From Microcebus murinus (lineage: Eukaryota; Chordata; Mammalia; Primates; Cheirogaleidae), in NCBI RefSeq assembly GCF_040939455.1, contig NC_134108.1:12739501-12803500 (forward strand): DNA of 64,000 nt. The letters are read 5' to 3'. A program made the position numbers and the translations under genes. The notes under the pieces were generated by a model. The model was not told where the DNA came from, ran no database searches, and saw only the letters and a list, made by a program, of their open reading frames with translations. Positions 34,261 to 47,098 of this stretch are shown one piece after another (position 1 is the stretch's first letter; every line of letters starts with the position of its first letter).

Positions 34261-35101
34261 GGAAAGTAATTTTTAATTTTTTGTGTTTGTTTTTTGAGGT
34301 TTTTTTGTTTTCCTTTTAAGATTTTTAATAGATTTGGGGAGTACAAACTGAATTCCATTATAAGTATATATTATACTATAATATAATACTATACACTTGT
34401 AATTATACAGTGTTGAAGTCTGGGCTTTTACTATACCCCATCTGAACAGTATACATTGTATATAAACAATTATACTTGCACAGCTAGAAAATATAAAGAA
34501 AATAGATGAATTCCTGAAAACATATAAGCTCCCAAGATTGAACTGGGAATAAATAGAACTCCCAAATAGACCAACAATGAGTAACAAGATTAAGTAAGGA
34601 AAAAAAAAAACTCCCAAGAATGTAAAGCTCAGGACCAAGGACCAGATAGATTCATAGCTAAATTCTACCAGACTTACAAAGAAGAAATGGTGGTGCCATA
34701 CTACTGAAACTGTTCCAAAAGATTGATAAGAATGGAATCCTCCTACAGAGCCAGTATCACAAAATTTCTGATACCAAAGCCAGGAAAGAATGCAACAAAA
34801 AAAGAAAACTACAGACCAGTATCTTTGATGAACCTAGACAAAAACCCCTCAACAAAATAGTAGCAAATGGAATCCAACAGCACAGCAAAAGGATAATTCA
34901 CCATGATCAAGTGAGTTTCATCCCAGGGATGCAAGGATGGTTCAGCATACACAAGTCAATGAACATAATTCACCACATAAACAGAATTAAAAATGAAAAC
35001 CATATGATCATCTCAATAGATGCAGAAAAAGCATTTGATAAAATCTAGCATCCCTTCATGATAAAAACCCTCAAAAACCTTGACATGGAAAACAATTTTT
35101 A
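34261..35101 (-). mobile_element. L1 fragment with 5' inversion (twin-priming shape)
   Basis: The left part (34262-34460) is the reverse complement of an L1 3' end, with a T-rich tail and 'gttgaagtctgggctttta'. The right part (34480-35088) is in + orientation and matches ORF2 reverse transcriptase sequence, equivalent to about 27185-27775 of the intact L1; it includes 'catcccagggatgcaaggatgg' halves and 'tcaatagatgcagaaaaagc'. Opposed halves joined near 34465 are typical of L1 insertions made by twin priming. Candidate TSDs 'ggaaagtaattttta' (34261-34275) and 'ggaaaacaattttta' (35087-35101) match at 13 of 15 bases. The ORF2 part has stops and frameshifts. Confidence 0.7.
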
Positions 35102-35139
35102 TTTTATTTTATTTTATTTTGGATATCTGATTTCTAATA

Positions 35140-35600
35140 TTTGCTATTTTTGTAATGCAGTTAGTGAGTCAAAAAGAAACTATAACAAAAAATAAATCCC
35201 TCTTCTCAGTTCATTCCAAATCATCTTAGTCTTGTTTGTACTAGAACCTACTTGTTTTCTCTACTTATTCCCATTTTTTTCCTATTCCCAATACCCATTC
35301 ACCTCCCTGCCATTATAGGCAACAATTGTTAACATGTTTTATTTTTATACATTTATTTAATTTTGCATTTCTTCCTAAACCATTTAATATTTTTTGGAGC
35401 ATGTTTAGTTTTATCTTACATAAATTATGCTATACTCATACATCTTATTATGTTTTTCTTTTTTTTTACTCCACTATGTATTTACAATCTATCTATATTG
35501 CCATGTATAAAGCTAGTCTGCCTAATGGTTTGCTATATTTGTCCCTAGGCCTCTTTATTCTATTGCTAATAAAGGTAGATAATAATACTTCTGCTTATTT
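35140..35600 (-). mobile_element. Decayed L1M 3' UTR-like fragment
   Basis: The + strand segments 'ttataggcaacaattgttaa' and 'gttttatttttatacatt' fit the reverse complement of an old L1M 3' UTR. An (ATTTT)n run at 35095-35120 precedes it. The two overlapping small frames here are not supported as genes. Confidence 0.4.
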
Positions 35601-36129
35601 CACCATGTGGTTATGAAATTTCCATAAGCAAATATAGTCAAAAACATTTGGAAAGCATGGGAAAGATCTCTAAAGATGTAAAGTAGTAATATTGTGCAGA
35701 ACACTAACAGTAGAGAGTACAAGAGAAGTTTAATAGATAGGGTATAGAAGATAGTAAAGGTGGGCTCACCATGTCCAAGAAGGATCTGAGATTTGCTGGT
35801 CCAGAAAGCCACAGATAGCTGATTGTGCCTTGGAGATTGGCAGAATGGAAATATGTTCACTTAAACTGTTTTCCTGATAACCAGAATGATCAGGGCTATT
35901 ATCAATTTGCAATATAAGTTGAATTAATTATCAGAATTCTACTTTTCAATCTAACTCAGAACAAAGAGACTTAGAATATCAACTGGGTTAGGGAGCTAGA
36001 AAGGGCAAAGCTACTTTTAACCCCCCAAAATAATAATGTGTATACAATTGTTTTTATAATGTTATGTCCATATAATTAGCTTTTTTCTACATTAGACAGT
36101 ACCAACGTGTATATTTTTACAAGGGAAAT
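35601..36129. other. DNA with nothing recognised
   Basis: No gene or named repeat is visible. Confidence 0.4.
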
Positions 36130-36429
36130 TTTCAACAGGTTTATTTTTTTTAATTTCTTTTATTTCAGCATATTAAGGGGGTACAAATATTTAGGTTACA
36201 TGTATTGACTTTGTCCCACCTGAGTCAGAGCTTCAAGCATGTCCATCCCCCAAACAGTGCACACCACATCCATTAAGTGTGTATGTACCCATCCCCTCCT
36301 CACCTCTCCCATCTTTCCAGCACCCAATGTTATTACTATATGTGTACTAAGTGTTGATCAATTAATACCAATTTGATGGTGAGTGCTTCCTTATCCATTG
36401 TGGTGATACTTCACTTAGTAGAATGGGTT

Positions 36430-37413
36430 CCACCTCTAACCAGAATAATACAAGAGGTGCTATATCACCATTGTTTTTCATGGCTTAGTAGAACTCCATA
36501 GTATACATATACCACATTTTATTAATCTACTTATGTATTGATGAGCACTTGGGTTGTTTCCACATCTTTGTAATTGTGAATTGTGCTGGTATAAAAATTC
36601 AAGTACATATGTCTTTTTTATAGAATGTCTTTTGTTCTTTTGGGTAGATGCTCAGTAATGGGATTGCTGGATCAAATGGTAGCTCTACTTGTAGCTCTTT
36701 GAGGAATCTCCATATTACTTTACACAGAGGTTGTGCTAGTTTGAAGCCCCACCAGCAGTGGATGAGTGTTCCTATCTCTCCACATCTACACCAACATTTA
36801 CTGTTTTGGGACTTTTTGATAAAGGCCCTTTTCATAGCAGATAAGTGATATATCATTGTGGTTTTGATTTGCATTTCCCTGATGATTAGAGATGTTGACC
36901 ATTTTTTCATATGTTTGTTGGCCATTAATTTGTCTTCTCTTGAAAATTTCTGTTCATATCCTTTGCCCACTTTTTGATAGGGTTGTTTGAGTTTTTCTTG
37001 CTGATTTTCCTGAGATCCATGTAGATTCTGGTTATGACCTCTCTATCAGATGTGTAGCATGAGAATATTTTCTCCCATTCTGTAGGTTGTCTATTTGCCC
37101 TCGTGATAGTTTTCTTGGCTGTATAGAAGCTTTTTAATTTGATCAGATCCCATTTATTTATTTTTGTTGTTGCTGTGATTGGCTTTGGGGTCTTCTTCAT
37201 AAATTCATTGCCTAGGCCAATGTCTATAAGTGTTTTTCCAACGTTTTCTTCTAGAATTCTTATAGTTTCATGCCTTAGGCTTAAGTCTGTTATCTACTAT
37301 GAGGTGATTTTTGTGAGAGGTGAAAGGTGAGGATCTTGTTTCAGTCTTCTACATGTGGCTATCCAATTTTCTCAACACCATTTATTGAATAAGAATTCAA
37401 TTCTCCAGTGTAT
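36430..37413 (-). pseudogene. L1 ORF2 C-terminal pseudogene
   Basis: Minus-strand frames carry 'KINKWDLIKLKSFYTAKK', '[10 protein letters not shown]', '[14 protein letters not shown]', '[19 protein letters not shown]' and '[14 protein letters not shown]'. These match residues from about 945 to the end of ORF2p in the intact copy. The frame changes between 36970 and 36925. The cysteine motif reads 'CWCRCGEIGTLIHCWWGF', so its last Cys position is lost. No N-terminal endonuclease or reverse transcriptase remains. Confidence 0.88.
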
Positions 37414-38395
37414 GTTTTGAATACTTCCTGGAGGGCCGGTGTTGTCTTGATAAATTCCCTCAGTCTTTGCTTGTCTGAAAGGTCTTTATTTCTGCTTTGT
37501 GTATGAAAGCAGAAATTTCTTGTAGTCTTACAGGGTAAAAGATTCTACTTTTGGCATTATTCTGTTTGAGAAGTATAAGAATTGGGTGCCAATCTCTTCT
37601 TGCATGTGAGGTCTCAGTTGAGAAGTATGCCATTATTCTGATTGGTTTTCCTTTATAGGTTACCTGCTTCTTTTGCCTTACAGCTTGTAGGAGGGTCTCT
37701 TTGGTGGTTACTTTGGTCAATCTGATGAATGTGTGTCATGGCGTCTTCCTGTTTGCAATGAATTTCCCAGGAGTCATTTGAGCTTCTTGTACCTGGATAT
37801 TTTTAGAAAGGCCTGGAAGATTTTCTTCTATTATATCCTTGAATAGCTTCTCCAACCCTTGTATATTTTCTTCTTCACGCTCAGGGATGTCTATGATTCT
37901 CACATTAGGCCTCTTCACATAATCCCACATTTCTTGTAGGATTTTCTCTTTTCTCTTCCTCTGTCCTATAATCTCTGCAACTGACTTACTTAATTGAAAG
38001 ATGTTATCTTTAATCCCTGAGATTCTTTCTTCTGTTTAATCTACCCTGCTCTTGAGGCTTTCTACTGTGTTTTGTAATTGCTTGAATAAATTCTTCATTT
38101 ACAGAAGTTCTGTTTGATTTTTGTTTAATATTTCAATTTCTCTAGTGAACTTTTCTTCCAAGTCCTGGATTTTTTGTGTGTGTGTGTGGTTTCTTTTTGT
38201 CATGTATCCATTTTCTCTTGTATATTATTAAGTTTTATTACAATACATGTTCACAATTCTTCTTTTGTCATTTTAGTGTTCTGAATTTGGTTGATGCCCA
38301 TTGCTGGAGAGCTGCTGGTCCCCTTTGGGGCTATGCTTTCTCTTTGATTCTTCATACTTTCAGACATCTTTCACTGATTCCTTCCTATCTGGACA
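37414..38395 (-). pseudogene. L1 ORF1 pseudogene
   Basis: Two minus frames, 37930-37736 and 37720-37460, carry 'MWDYVKRPNVRII', 'LFKDIIEENLPGLSKN', 'VRQKKQVTYKGKPIRI' and 'RRDWHPILILLKQNNA', in the order of the ORF1p RNA-binding and C-terminal domains. The likely original start is near 38395. Several stops and frameshifts exist, and the C-terminal end is cut by the deletion junction. Confidence 0.88.
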
Positions 38396-39869
38396 GCTGT
38401 TGCTTCTTATCTTTAGATTTTAATTTGGATAGTAACACATCTTGATTAATCTCTGAGCCAGTAGGTGGTGTTTGTGGGTGATATTTGACAACCCCTGTAT
38501 GAATAGTCAGTAGATATAGTAAAAGGGTATGAAGAATGACCTCCCTGTCATTAGGTGGCACTTGTTGGGAGGAACAAACTGCAGTGTTGTTTTTGGGTCC
38601 TATAACCAGCTCTTGTTCCTCTGGAGAGGCACTCAAGTGTCTCAGGTGGTGGGTGGGGCCATGGGACTTCCAAGTGTGTCCTTATTCTTTACCGCAGTGG
38701 GGGAAGGTGGGGGAGTGAGGCTCGGCAGAGCTGGGTTGGGTAAACCTGCCCTCAAGCTCCACAAATGCTCTTATCAGGCATCAAAGTTCTGTTCTCTGCT
38801 TCCGGGAAAAACTGGCAGGCAGTACCTTAAGTCAGTGTATCTCCTCTGACTGTGATGTGGGCCAGGAGGTTCTCTGCCCAGGATCCCAGCCTGAGCTGGG
38901 TGCATGGCCCTCCCATGGGAGGAGGGTTGCCCCTCAAGCACACTGATCTGCCCCTGAAGACACACACACCTCAGTAGGTTCATTCACAAATATCCCTTCT
39001 TTGCCCCAGGGCAATGCAATTGAGACCTGGATGTATGAGATCTGGTCTACAGGGCTGTCCACTGGGCCTCAGAGATCAAACCCTGACCCTGCCAGGGAGA
39101 GAAGTGCTGGTCTCAAGTCACTCACGGGGTGCTCAAGCTGGATCAATGTCTCTCCACCTCAGGATTTGCCCCGCTCTCCTGGAGTCACCAGGCAAGTGGG
39201 GCCTGGGAGGGTTGGTGGGTAGGGAGCTCACAGTCTGTGTACCCTTCAGTCTGCTGCAGGGCCCCAAAACGAAAGATCCCTTTCCCTGCAGATGCCTCTG
39301 GTGGTGGTTAAATTATCTCTCTCAGCAGGAAAGTGTATGGAAGGCAGAGGGGAGAATAAAGCAATATGGCACCCACTGATCAGCTGAGGTCTGCTTGCTG
39401 GGAGGTGTCCTAAGGGAGTGGGCAGCCTGGTGGCCTGTCCACAAGAGGCACTCACTGGCAGCAGCCATCTCTGGGCTACTGTTGGCAGGTATCTCCAGCA
39501 GCTCAGGAGCCCACCAATAGTCCGAGGTGTGAGGGAGTGGAAATTTAGCCACTCCACCTACCCTTGTCACTGATCTTCAAGCCTCTCAGGGGCCTTTCTC
39601 CTTCCAGTTCTCCTCTGCAACTTCTTCCTATGGAGTCTCCTATAGTTCCAGGCACTCTTTCTTCTGACCCTCATCCAATTTATGTTTTGTTGCATGTTTA
39701 TTTTTTTCACTTTCTTCTAAAATCTATCTTTCTTGCAGAGACACTCTGGCGGTTTTTCTTTTCTGCCGTCCTGCCCTTCCCCCTAACAGTAAGCCAATGT
39801 GTCTTGATTTATTTTTCGCACATTTTAAAAATATATGTGCTGAAGAATTGCTATTACTTAACAGCAAAT

Positions 39870-40640
39870 TTTTCACATTATTTGTTGTTAATATTTTTAC
39901 ATAGTGAGATACATGTCACACATAAAGAGTGTACCAATTGCATGTTTATAATCTATAAAAGAATAATTAATTAAATCAGTTTATAACTAACATCTACAGT
40001 TATAACTAACATGTAGATTAAGAAACAAACATTTCACATACCACAGAAAACCTATACTTCCCTCCTCACTTCCTTACTCTTTCTCTTAGGAAACCAGTGT
40101 CCTGACACTTGAGATAATTATTTGCTTTTTTAAAAAAATGTACCAAATCTGTGCTGACCACTATACAATATATTTTAGTGTTTGAACTTCTTATAAATAG
40201 AATCATACTGTATATATTTTTAAACACTGGTTTCTCTTACTGAGGTTTGTGAAATTTTCAGTGTTGATATACATACTTGTAATTCATTTGTTTTCATTGT
40301 TTATTAGCCTGTGTATAAACGTGTATGAATAGACCAAATTTACCATACATTCTATTATTGAGAGTAACTCTGTTGTTGCAAGTTTTTAACAATTATCATG
40401 AAAAATGCTGCTTTGTACATTATTTATGAGTTTCCTGGTACCAATGAGCAAACATTTCTAGGCTATATTCTTAAGCCTTAAATTCTTGGTCCTAGGATAT
40501 GTGCATCATCAACTTTATCAGACATTGTCAGACAATTTTTCAAAGTGTTTGTACCAATTTGCTTTCCCACTAGCAATGTGTGAGAATCCCTTTTGTTACA
40601 CAACCTCACTTGCTATGCACATTATTATTCATGTAATCTA
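39870..40640 (-). mobile_element. L1M 3'-end fragment
   Basis: On the + strand the order of 'aaaccagtgtcctgacactt', 'ataaatagaatcatactgta', 'aaaaatgctgctttgtacat', and 'tttgtaccaatttgctttcc' then 'cccactagcaatgtgtgaga' is that of a reverse-complemented old L1M 3' UTR and ORF2 end. It is diverged and non-coding. It abuts the 5' side of the older L1. Confidence 0.65.
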
Positions 40641-40827
40641 TGTGATTAGGCTATTGCTTCCTCTCATATAATTATGTTTTCAATTCTGGCACTCTTAGAC
40701 TAGTGTCTCTACTAATCCTGTCTTATAAATTGAAAGCTACATTCTCTCGTAACGTATCTCTCTCAGCTATTTCCACTTATTATTTGCTGAATAGAAGTGT
40801 CTTTAGTAAGGATTACGAACTCTGTTA

Positions 40828-41035
40828 CATCAGGGTTTCTTGATCATAACACTATTGAGCGTTTGCACAAGATATTTCTTTATTGTGAGGGTATGTCCTG
40901 TGAATTTTGGAATATTTAGCAACATCCCTGGCCTCTGATCACTAGATGCTAGTACCACTCTCTCCTTAAGTTGTGAAAAACAAAAATTTATCCAGGCATT
41001 ACAAAATGCCCCCTCAGAGGCAAAACTGACTCCAT
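40828..41035 (-). mobile_element. MER5A-type hAT-Charlie element
   Basis: The stretch 'cagggtttcttgatcataac', 'actattgagcgtttgc', 'gtatgtcctgtgaattttgg', 'aacatccctggcctctgatc' and 'actagatgctagtaccact' matches the reverse complement of MER5A in order. MER5A is a small non-autonomous DNA transposon, long dead in mammals. Confidence 0.75.
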
Positions 41036-41499
41036 GGCAAAACTAACAGCCATGGTAGTACAATATCATCCAATATCCTGATTGGATAATTTAGGCTAAA
41101 ATGATTATAGCAAAGTCAGTAATTTTGAGAGAAATTTCTCTCTGAGAGAGATATCTTAGCATCTAAACACAAATTGGCAAAAGTGTTTTTGAACACAAAC
41201 TTGATGTCCTGAAAAGGGTTGTGCACTTGAAAATTACATGCTCATAGAAAATGAAAAGAGAGGTGATTTCAGTAAGGATTTGTTTGTCTTATTGTTTTTG
41301 TTGGTTTGATTGTTTTGATAAGGTGCAAGAAATATTTCACCTGCCAGCAATTTTGTCAGGGAAAGAAAGCAATCAAGTCGAGATGTAAGACCGACTTCCC
41401 CTAGCAAAGCAAATGTGTGCTTGAGACAGACTTATGCTCCTGGGAACATGGAACAAACATGTTTTCCTCTATTCCTCCTGCTAAGTACAAAGAAAAACC
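41036..41499. other. DNA with nothing recognised
   Basis: No named repeat. A minus frame of 112 codons (41401-41739) has no recognisable product. Confidence 0.4.
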
Positions 41500-42275
41500 C
41501 TGGAAATTGTATTTAAAGCAAATACAGAAGACTCTCTGAAAGATGTAGACAGACAGGCCAGAGATCTCAGGATCCAAGAAATGGCACAGTTTACATGGGT
41601 TTTCTTTCAGCCTCATATATCCCAGATGTGGAGCTGAAGAGCCAACAACCTGGAAACACCAACAGGTGCATGGAAAAAATGCACTGAGAAAATCTCTGCT
41701 TTCTCTAGCCAAAGGACCAGGAAAGGGACAGCCTAGCAAGACAGAAAACTTTTAAGAAATAAGAAAAGATTGTGTCTCCAGGTATGCTAGCAAAGACCAG
41801 GTAAGAAACTTAGACGTCCATCCTACTGAAGCTATGAAGAGGGGCCCAACACCCTTGCCAAAATAGTGCCAAAGAAGGCCAACTAGGGAGCCAGGACTTT
41901 CTACCCTGCTGGGCGGTTATAAGGCCCTCTCTGTGGCATCACTACCAACCAAGTGGCAAATCTGAACTTCTACCCCCACCAGGAAGCAATGTGGCTCCTC
42001 CTTGCTGGGGTAGTGTCAGAGGCAGCCTTCTGGAGAATCAAAACTATAGCCATTGCCCAGTGGTCTCCAGGCTACCGCTGCCACAGCATCAGTGGAGACC
42101 ATGTGGGGACAGGTAACTCCTACGCCCTTCCAGTAGTAACAAGGAACACCCCCTCCCTGGGGAAAAATCAAGAAGGAATCAATGTGACATGGCACTGGTT
42201 CTTTGAATAGATCAACAAAACTGACAACCTTCTTGCAAGTCTGGCAAAGAAAAAAAAAATGATCAATATCTGGAA
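41500..42275 (+). mobile_element. Decayed L1 5' UTR and short ORF2 piece
   Basis: The region 41860-42170 ('gccaaagaaggccaactagg', 'ggtggctcctcc'-like, 'ttctggagaatcaaaactat', 'cattgcccagtggtc') resembles an old L1 5' UTR. It is followed directly by 'ctggttctttgaatagatca' and 'acaaaactgacaaccttctt', which matches ORF2 at 26990-27040 of the intact L1. A large deletion therefore joined 5' UTR to ORF2. The start at 41500 is approximate. Confidence 0.55.
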
Positions 42276-42489
42276 TGAAACCACGGGCAGTTCCTACTGG
42301 CCATGTAGACATCAGAAGGATAAAAAGATGTCTATGAACAACCAGACACACGTACATTTTACATCTTAGACAAAATTCCTCAAAAATATTACAACTCACC
42401 CAATATGGAAAATATATATGGAAAGGCAAAGAAACTAAAGTAGCTACTAAAATGATTGTGAAAGAAGTAGGAAACTCATGCTTAGTAAA

Positions 42490-43060
42490 TATGTTTTCAT
42501 GATCCACTGTGTGCCTGGCACTATTCTAGGTATTAAAAAACATAACCTTTAACAATCTATGGGCAAATATATGGCGTTTACCCTCCATCAAAAGAGATAA
42601 TCAATAAAACATAAACATGTAAAATATAGTGTTAAGTCAGGTTCTCTGAAGATAAAGTTGATGAGAGTGGTAGACAAGGAAGTTTTCCTATATAAGATAG
42701 TCAGGAAATGGCTCACTGAGTAAGAGTTATCTGAGCAAAGACGGGAAGATCACAAAGGAGCCAGCTGTCTGTGGGAAATATGTTTCCGGGAGAGGGAGCT
42801 TCCAGACAGTGATGTGAGGCTGCCGTGTGAGGGGGCAGAGCAGCACACAAGGCGACCCGTGCTGGTGTAGTAGAGTGAGTAAGGAAGGGAGGGGCAGAAG
42901 TTGTCAGAGAACACCCAAAGGTCTTGCCATATCTTGCAGGCAACTGAGAAAACTTTAGATTTTACTCTGAGTGAGATGGGAAGCTGTCTGTGTGTTTCAC
43001 GCTGAGGATTCACATGACCTGGCTTTGGTGTGAAAAGGAGTGTCATGTTGAGATCAGAAT
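42490..43060 (+). repeat. Ancient interspersed repeat, family not named
   Basis: The order of 'ccactgtgtgcctggcacta', 'agagttatctgagcaaagac', and 'ttactctgagtgagatgggaa' then 'tcacatgacctggctttgg' is that of a common old mammalian non-coding repeat. It may be the same family as at 3040 and 18290. The minus frame 42750-43214 overlaps it and is judged spurious. Confidence 0.45.
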
Positions 43061-46000
43061 GTGAGGCAACACAGGCAAATGTGAGAAAATCCAAAATTCT
43101 CCTGTTATAAAATAAACTCAATAAAAAGATGACAAATCTTAGGCTATTTAGCTGCATTTTCCCTGCTTCAGATCCTACAACATATCTGTGTTTGTTAATA
43201 AGAAATTGACTCATTATTAAGATAGTATTGAACGACCCAAACCCTAAGAATTCATGGTTTTAAGTGTTGCGTGGCAACCTAAAGAATACAGCAGGAGAAT
43301 ATGCTAAATTAAATGAATTTCAATTAAAATACAATGTGTTAAAATCTTCAAGTTAATAAAAATTGATAAAGAGGCACATAAAATTATATTTTTGCATAGA
43401 TGAGCAAATGAAGTAAAATATGATTTAATATCAGTATCACTGAACTTGATGTATAAATCACGGAAATCTGACTTGTTACTTTTTAATTTATAACACATAT
43501 GCTCATTTTATGATTTTAAGTTACTTGTGGAAATATCTAGAAGGAAGAAGCATGATGAGTTGAGGTGAACTTATGTAGTATCTATCATGGCCCCATGTGA
43601 TCGTAGATCTTGATGTACTTTCTTCACCAAAACAGGTTAAAAGAGCTAATACTAAAACTCTGTGCTCTGTCTCAGTTCTGGACTTCATTCTGGTTCTGCC
43701 CTAGGGATTGTTCTTTTATGGCTTGTCAAATAATACTGACGGTGATAATAAAAATAATGATAATGTACAACACTGGCAGCATCGAAAATCATGGGACATT
43801 TCAATTTATGTTTGTTACTTGTAGTTCTAATAGTTTTGATTCTGTGGACAAACTTTCACCGAGGTGCATCTTCACTAAAGGCAGTTAGCTAAAATTGGGT
43901 CAACAAGAATGCAGTTGTATCATCTCTTATAAAAGATTATTTGAGACAGGGTGATAGTTTTAGCTTCATTTATTGCCAGCTTTTCTTCAATATATATAGT
44001 TGTTTTAGACTTGTTATCAGAGTTAGCAAAATTGGATGTCAGACTGAACAATTCCAGACCACCCAGGAGGCCTAGTCCCTTAGGATTCCATCACAAATGT
44101 TTGTTGTTTTTCAAATTTTCACTGTATATTATATTATTCATTTTCTCCCAAGATCCTTTTCTATTCAGTTACCATCCATCCATATAGTTCATATGCTATT
44201 CACAAATCACTTATTCAAGTTAAGAAAAGAGTCCTAAAATACAGATATTCAAATCTTTCAGGATAAGGTTATATGGGCTTTTTATTTAAATGTTACTCAT
44301 AATTTCAATTTCCCTCTTCACAATACCACATGCACAGCTTTTATTTTCAGTTATCATGATTTCCTCACAACTCACTACTTTTTAGAGGTTCTAACAACCA
44401 AACAACTCTCAGATACTTGTCCATGACTTCCATGTGTAAGTACCAAAATTTAAGGATAAATTCGTATGCAGTTCATGTGAATCTATAAAGATTCTAATAA
44501 AGCTTTAAAATATCAAGATGTTTTAAATCATGAAACCATTATATAAAACAGTAAAAAGGACAGATAAAATATAACAAATGCTTATTTGGGTACCTTTTAA
44601 TTGGCCCTGAAGTTCTCTCTTGGCTTAGGAAAATAAAATATATTCTCTGTGATTTATATACTCATACAACTATTAAGCCTAATATATAAAGTATAAAAGT
44701 ATAAGTTGATTTGAAGAAAAATTGTAATTGTGCTAATTTAATCTGTTACTAAAGCTTATTACATTCACATTTCTATTTGTAGTTACAAGAATAACTACAA
44801 GTTGATGAGCTTGAAGCCATCTTGAAAAACTTGGTCTTTTCAAAGTCTTAGCATAAGAAATTGCCCTCAAAAGAGCAGACTAAAAAAAAAAAATGAGGAT
44901 ATTTTTTCTGTTTATCACTTTATAAAGTTTTATTGAATATTAACTTCTGTAAATTAGCAAATTATTAAGCAGTTCATTTAAGCTGCTTAATAATTTTCAT
45001 TTCAAGCCTTTCATTTTAAGAAAAGACTGAGAAACAAATCTGAAAATCTCTCTTAACTATTAAATAGCAACTGTGTTGCTTGAATCTTAACTAAAGTAAT
45101 TGTTATGTTGTCATCACTTATCTTCTCTCCAAAATTTGCAGAAGCATGTATTGTCTGATAAAAAAAAATTTTGTATCCTTAATTAGTTTGGGTTTTTTGG
45201 TATGTATTATAGAAATAGAGAGACTGCAAAATTTTAATTTTTTTGTATTATTGGTGATAAATGTGAATAAATTCATATGCAATGAGTTTAGAAGTATCTA
45301 AAACACGTCATCCCTTATCTATGTTTCTTTTGAGATTCTTAACTATTATGTTTCTTGAGAAGAAATAAATTCTTTGAGAATGAATAAATAAACCTATTAT
45401 TTAATTTAGATGTTACAAATATATGATTTTTTATTTTCTCTAACATTGTGTACTGAACAGAAAACATAATAGTAATACAGTTTTATGTTTTGTAATTTAT
45501 TTTATACTTTAAAATTTTTTCTGACTGTCCAAAATAAGAGTCATTAAGAAACAAATTCTTTCCTAGTTGTTCACATCTTAAGACAGTTAGATGAATCAGT
45601 ATTCATGATGACATCTCCATTATTGCTACCAAATGATTTTCAATGTTGTCAAATCACATGACCACAGAATTCCAGATAACCTCAGAGAACAGAGAGCCCA
45701 ACTCTACCCAGAGCTCAAGCATAAACTGTCAACATCAGTGATGGATGGTCAACAAGCTCTTATGATTTATCTCCAATGATAGGGCCTATTGACTGTCAGA
45801 AGCAAAAAAAAAAAAAAAAATTATGAACTGCTCTCTACTTTGTAGAGATTTTAACATAATTTAACACTGAAACACTCTGTCGTGTATATGCTGCCTTACT
45901 GTTAAATATACCTGTAAAAGAAAAGAGCAATTATGGAACTGTGCCTAACTTTGTGATTGCTTTCTATCACACATTTCACATCAATAACACAGCAGTGATC

Positions 46001-47097
46001 TCTCTATTTCTAACTCAAGAAACAGCATGATACAAGAATGTCTTGTTTTTCTTAAAAACTTTTGCATTTATCACAACATGCAATCTCACATTTTGCCAGT
46101 TTATTGTTTCAAAGGGAACAGCTTCAGAGAAAGAGAAGAAAAATAGTTCTTACATTTTTCTGGGTTTTTAAAAATTAAGTTCCCTCCCCCACTCCACTCC
46201 AGGCATACATGCTTCTAATCCTTTGTCAATTATCCCTGAGCCTCTGCCTGTGAATCTCTACTTTCTGTCATCCTCCTAATTTTCATGACCAGTGTCTAAT
46301 TTAAACAGACACAGTTATTTCTTTCCTTCCATCTCAGGCACCCAACCACTAATTCTTGCTATCAAAAACAAGAGACAAAGGCGAAGGAAATGCATTCTTG
46401 AGCTCACCTTATAAAGAGTTCCCTCTCATGTGCAGAAAGAAAACAGAATATACCTTGTATTTAACCAACACCTGAAATCAAATGTAGCTACAATTCACCC
46501 TTTGCTGTCCACCCCTCGGTTTAGCCACATGTACAGAACATGCACTGTGCACCGAACAGCCTGCGAATCCCACCTCGACTGGCAGCAGACAACTAACCGC
46601 AGTGTTTTAGTGCCTTCTGGTGTTGGTGCCTAGAAACGCAGTTGGCATAATTTACTCCATGTTTTACATGGAGACAGATACTGATCTTATATTTGCAAGG
46701 AATTTTCTATCATAATGGACAAATACAACTGAATGTAGAAACACACTAATTGTTGAAAGAAAATAAAATTTCAACAATGGCCTTTATTTCAACCCTGCCT
46801 CATTTGAGTTCTATTCAATGTCCTTACTATTTCTCTAGGCAGAAGATTTTGAACAAATACATATGCAACATACTCTCTCCCAAAATATACTAATTAACTA
46901 AATATAGATGATACCCTCAATTTATTTGAGAGTTCTTTTACATGTCGGTTTTTTAAAAGAAATGTTAACCATGTCACAATAAAGAGATTCAAATGACCTG
47001 AATAGCTTCCTTTATTTATTTATTTATTTTAAATTATTTTTCCATGGTGGGACTCCTATTTCACAGATAAGAAAAAGACTCTCAGAAAGCCAGTTTT
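43061..47097. other. Repeat-poor AT-rich stretch
   Basis: About 4 kb without a named transposon or supported gene. It contains the hairpin at 44959-44996 and a poly(A) run at 45805-45821. It is the second longest repeat-poor stretch in the window. Confidence 0.4.
44959..44996. repeat. Perfect 14-bp inverted repeat
   Basis: 'aaattattaagcag' (44959-44972) and its exact complement 'ctgcttaataattt' (44983-44996) are separated by ten bases. No repeat family is recognised around it. It is not followed by a T run that would suggest a terminator-like role. Confidence 0.9.
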
Positions 47098-47098
47098 A

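Larger units (their letters stand above)
36130..39790 (-). mobile_element. Older L1 with internal ORF1-ORF2 deletion
   Basis: Read from right to left: 5' UTR (about 39790-38396), ORF1 remnant (38395-37420), junction at 37411-37421, ORF2 C-terminal remnant (to about 36430), and 3' UTR with a T-rich end at 36130. The 5' UTR matches the intact L1 over long stretches, for example 'ggagggttgcccctcaagca' and 'gggttgggtaaacctgccct'. Relative to the intact copy, about 25771-28663 is missing. It is a member of the same lineage but clearly older, with many substitutions, indels and stops. No convincing TSD was found. Confidence 0.9.

Noticed and set aside
41401..41739. 112-codon minus frame
   Set aside because: No product recognised; it overlaps a probable decayed L1 5' UTR.
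42016..42507. 163-codon minus frame
   Set aside because: It spans the junction of an L1 5' UTR remnant and an ORF2 piece read backwards, so it is best explained as chance.
42750..43214. 154-codon minus frame
   Set aside because: It lies in an old non-coding repeat; no homology.
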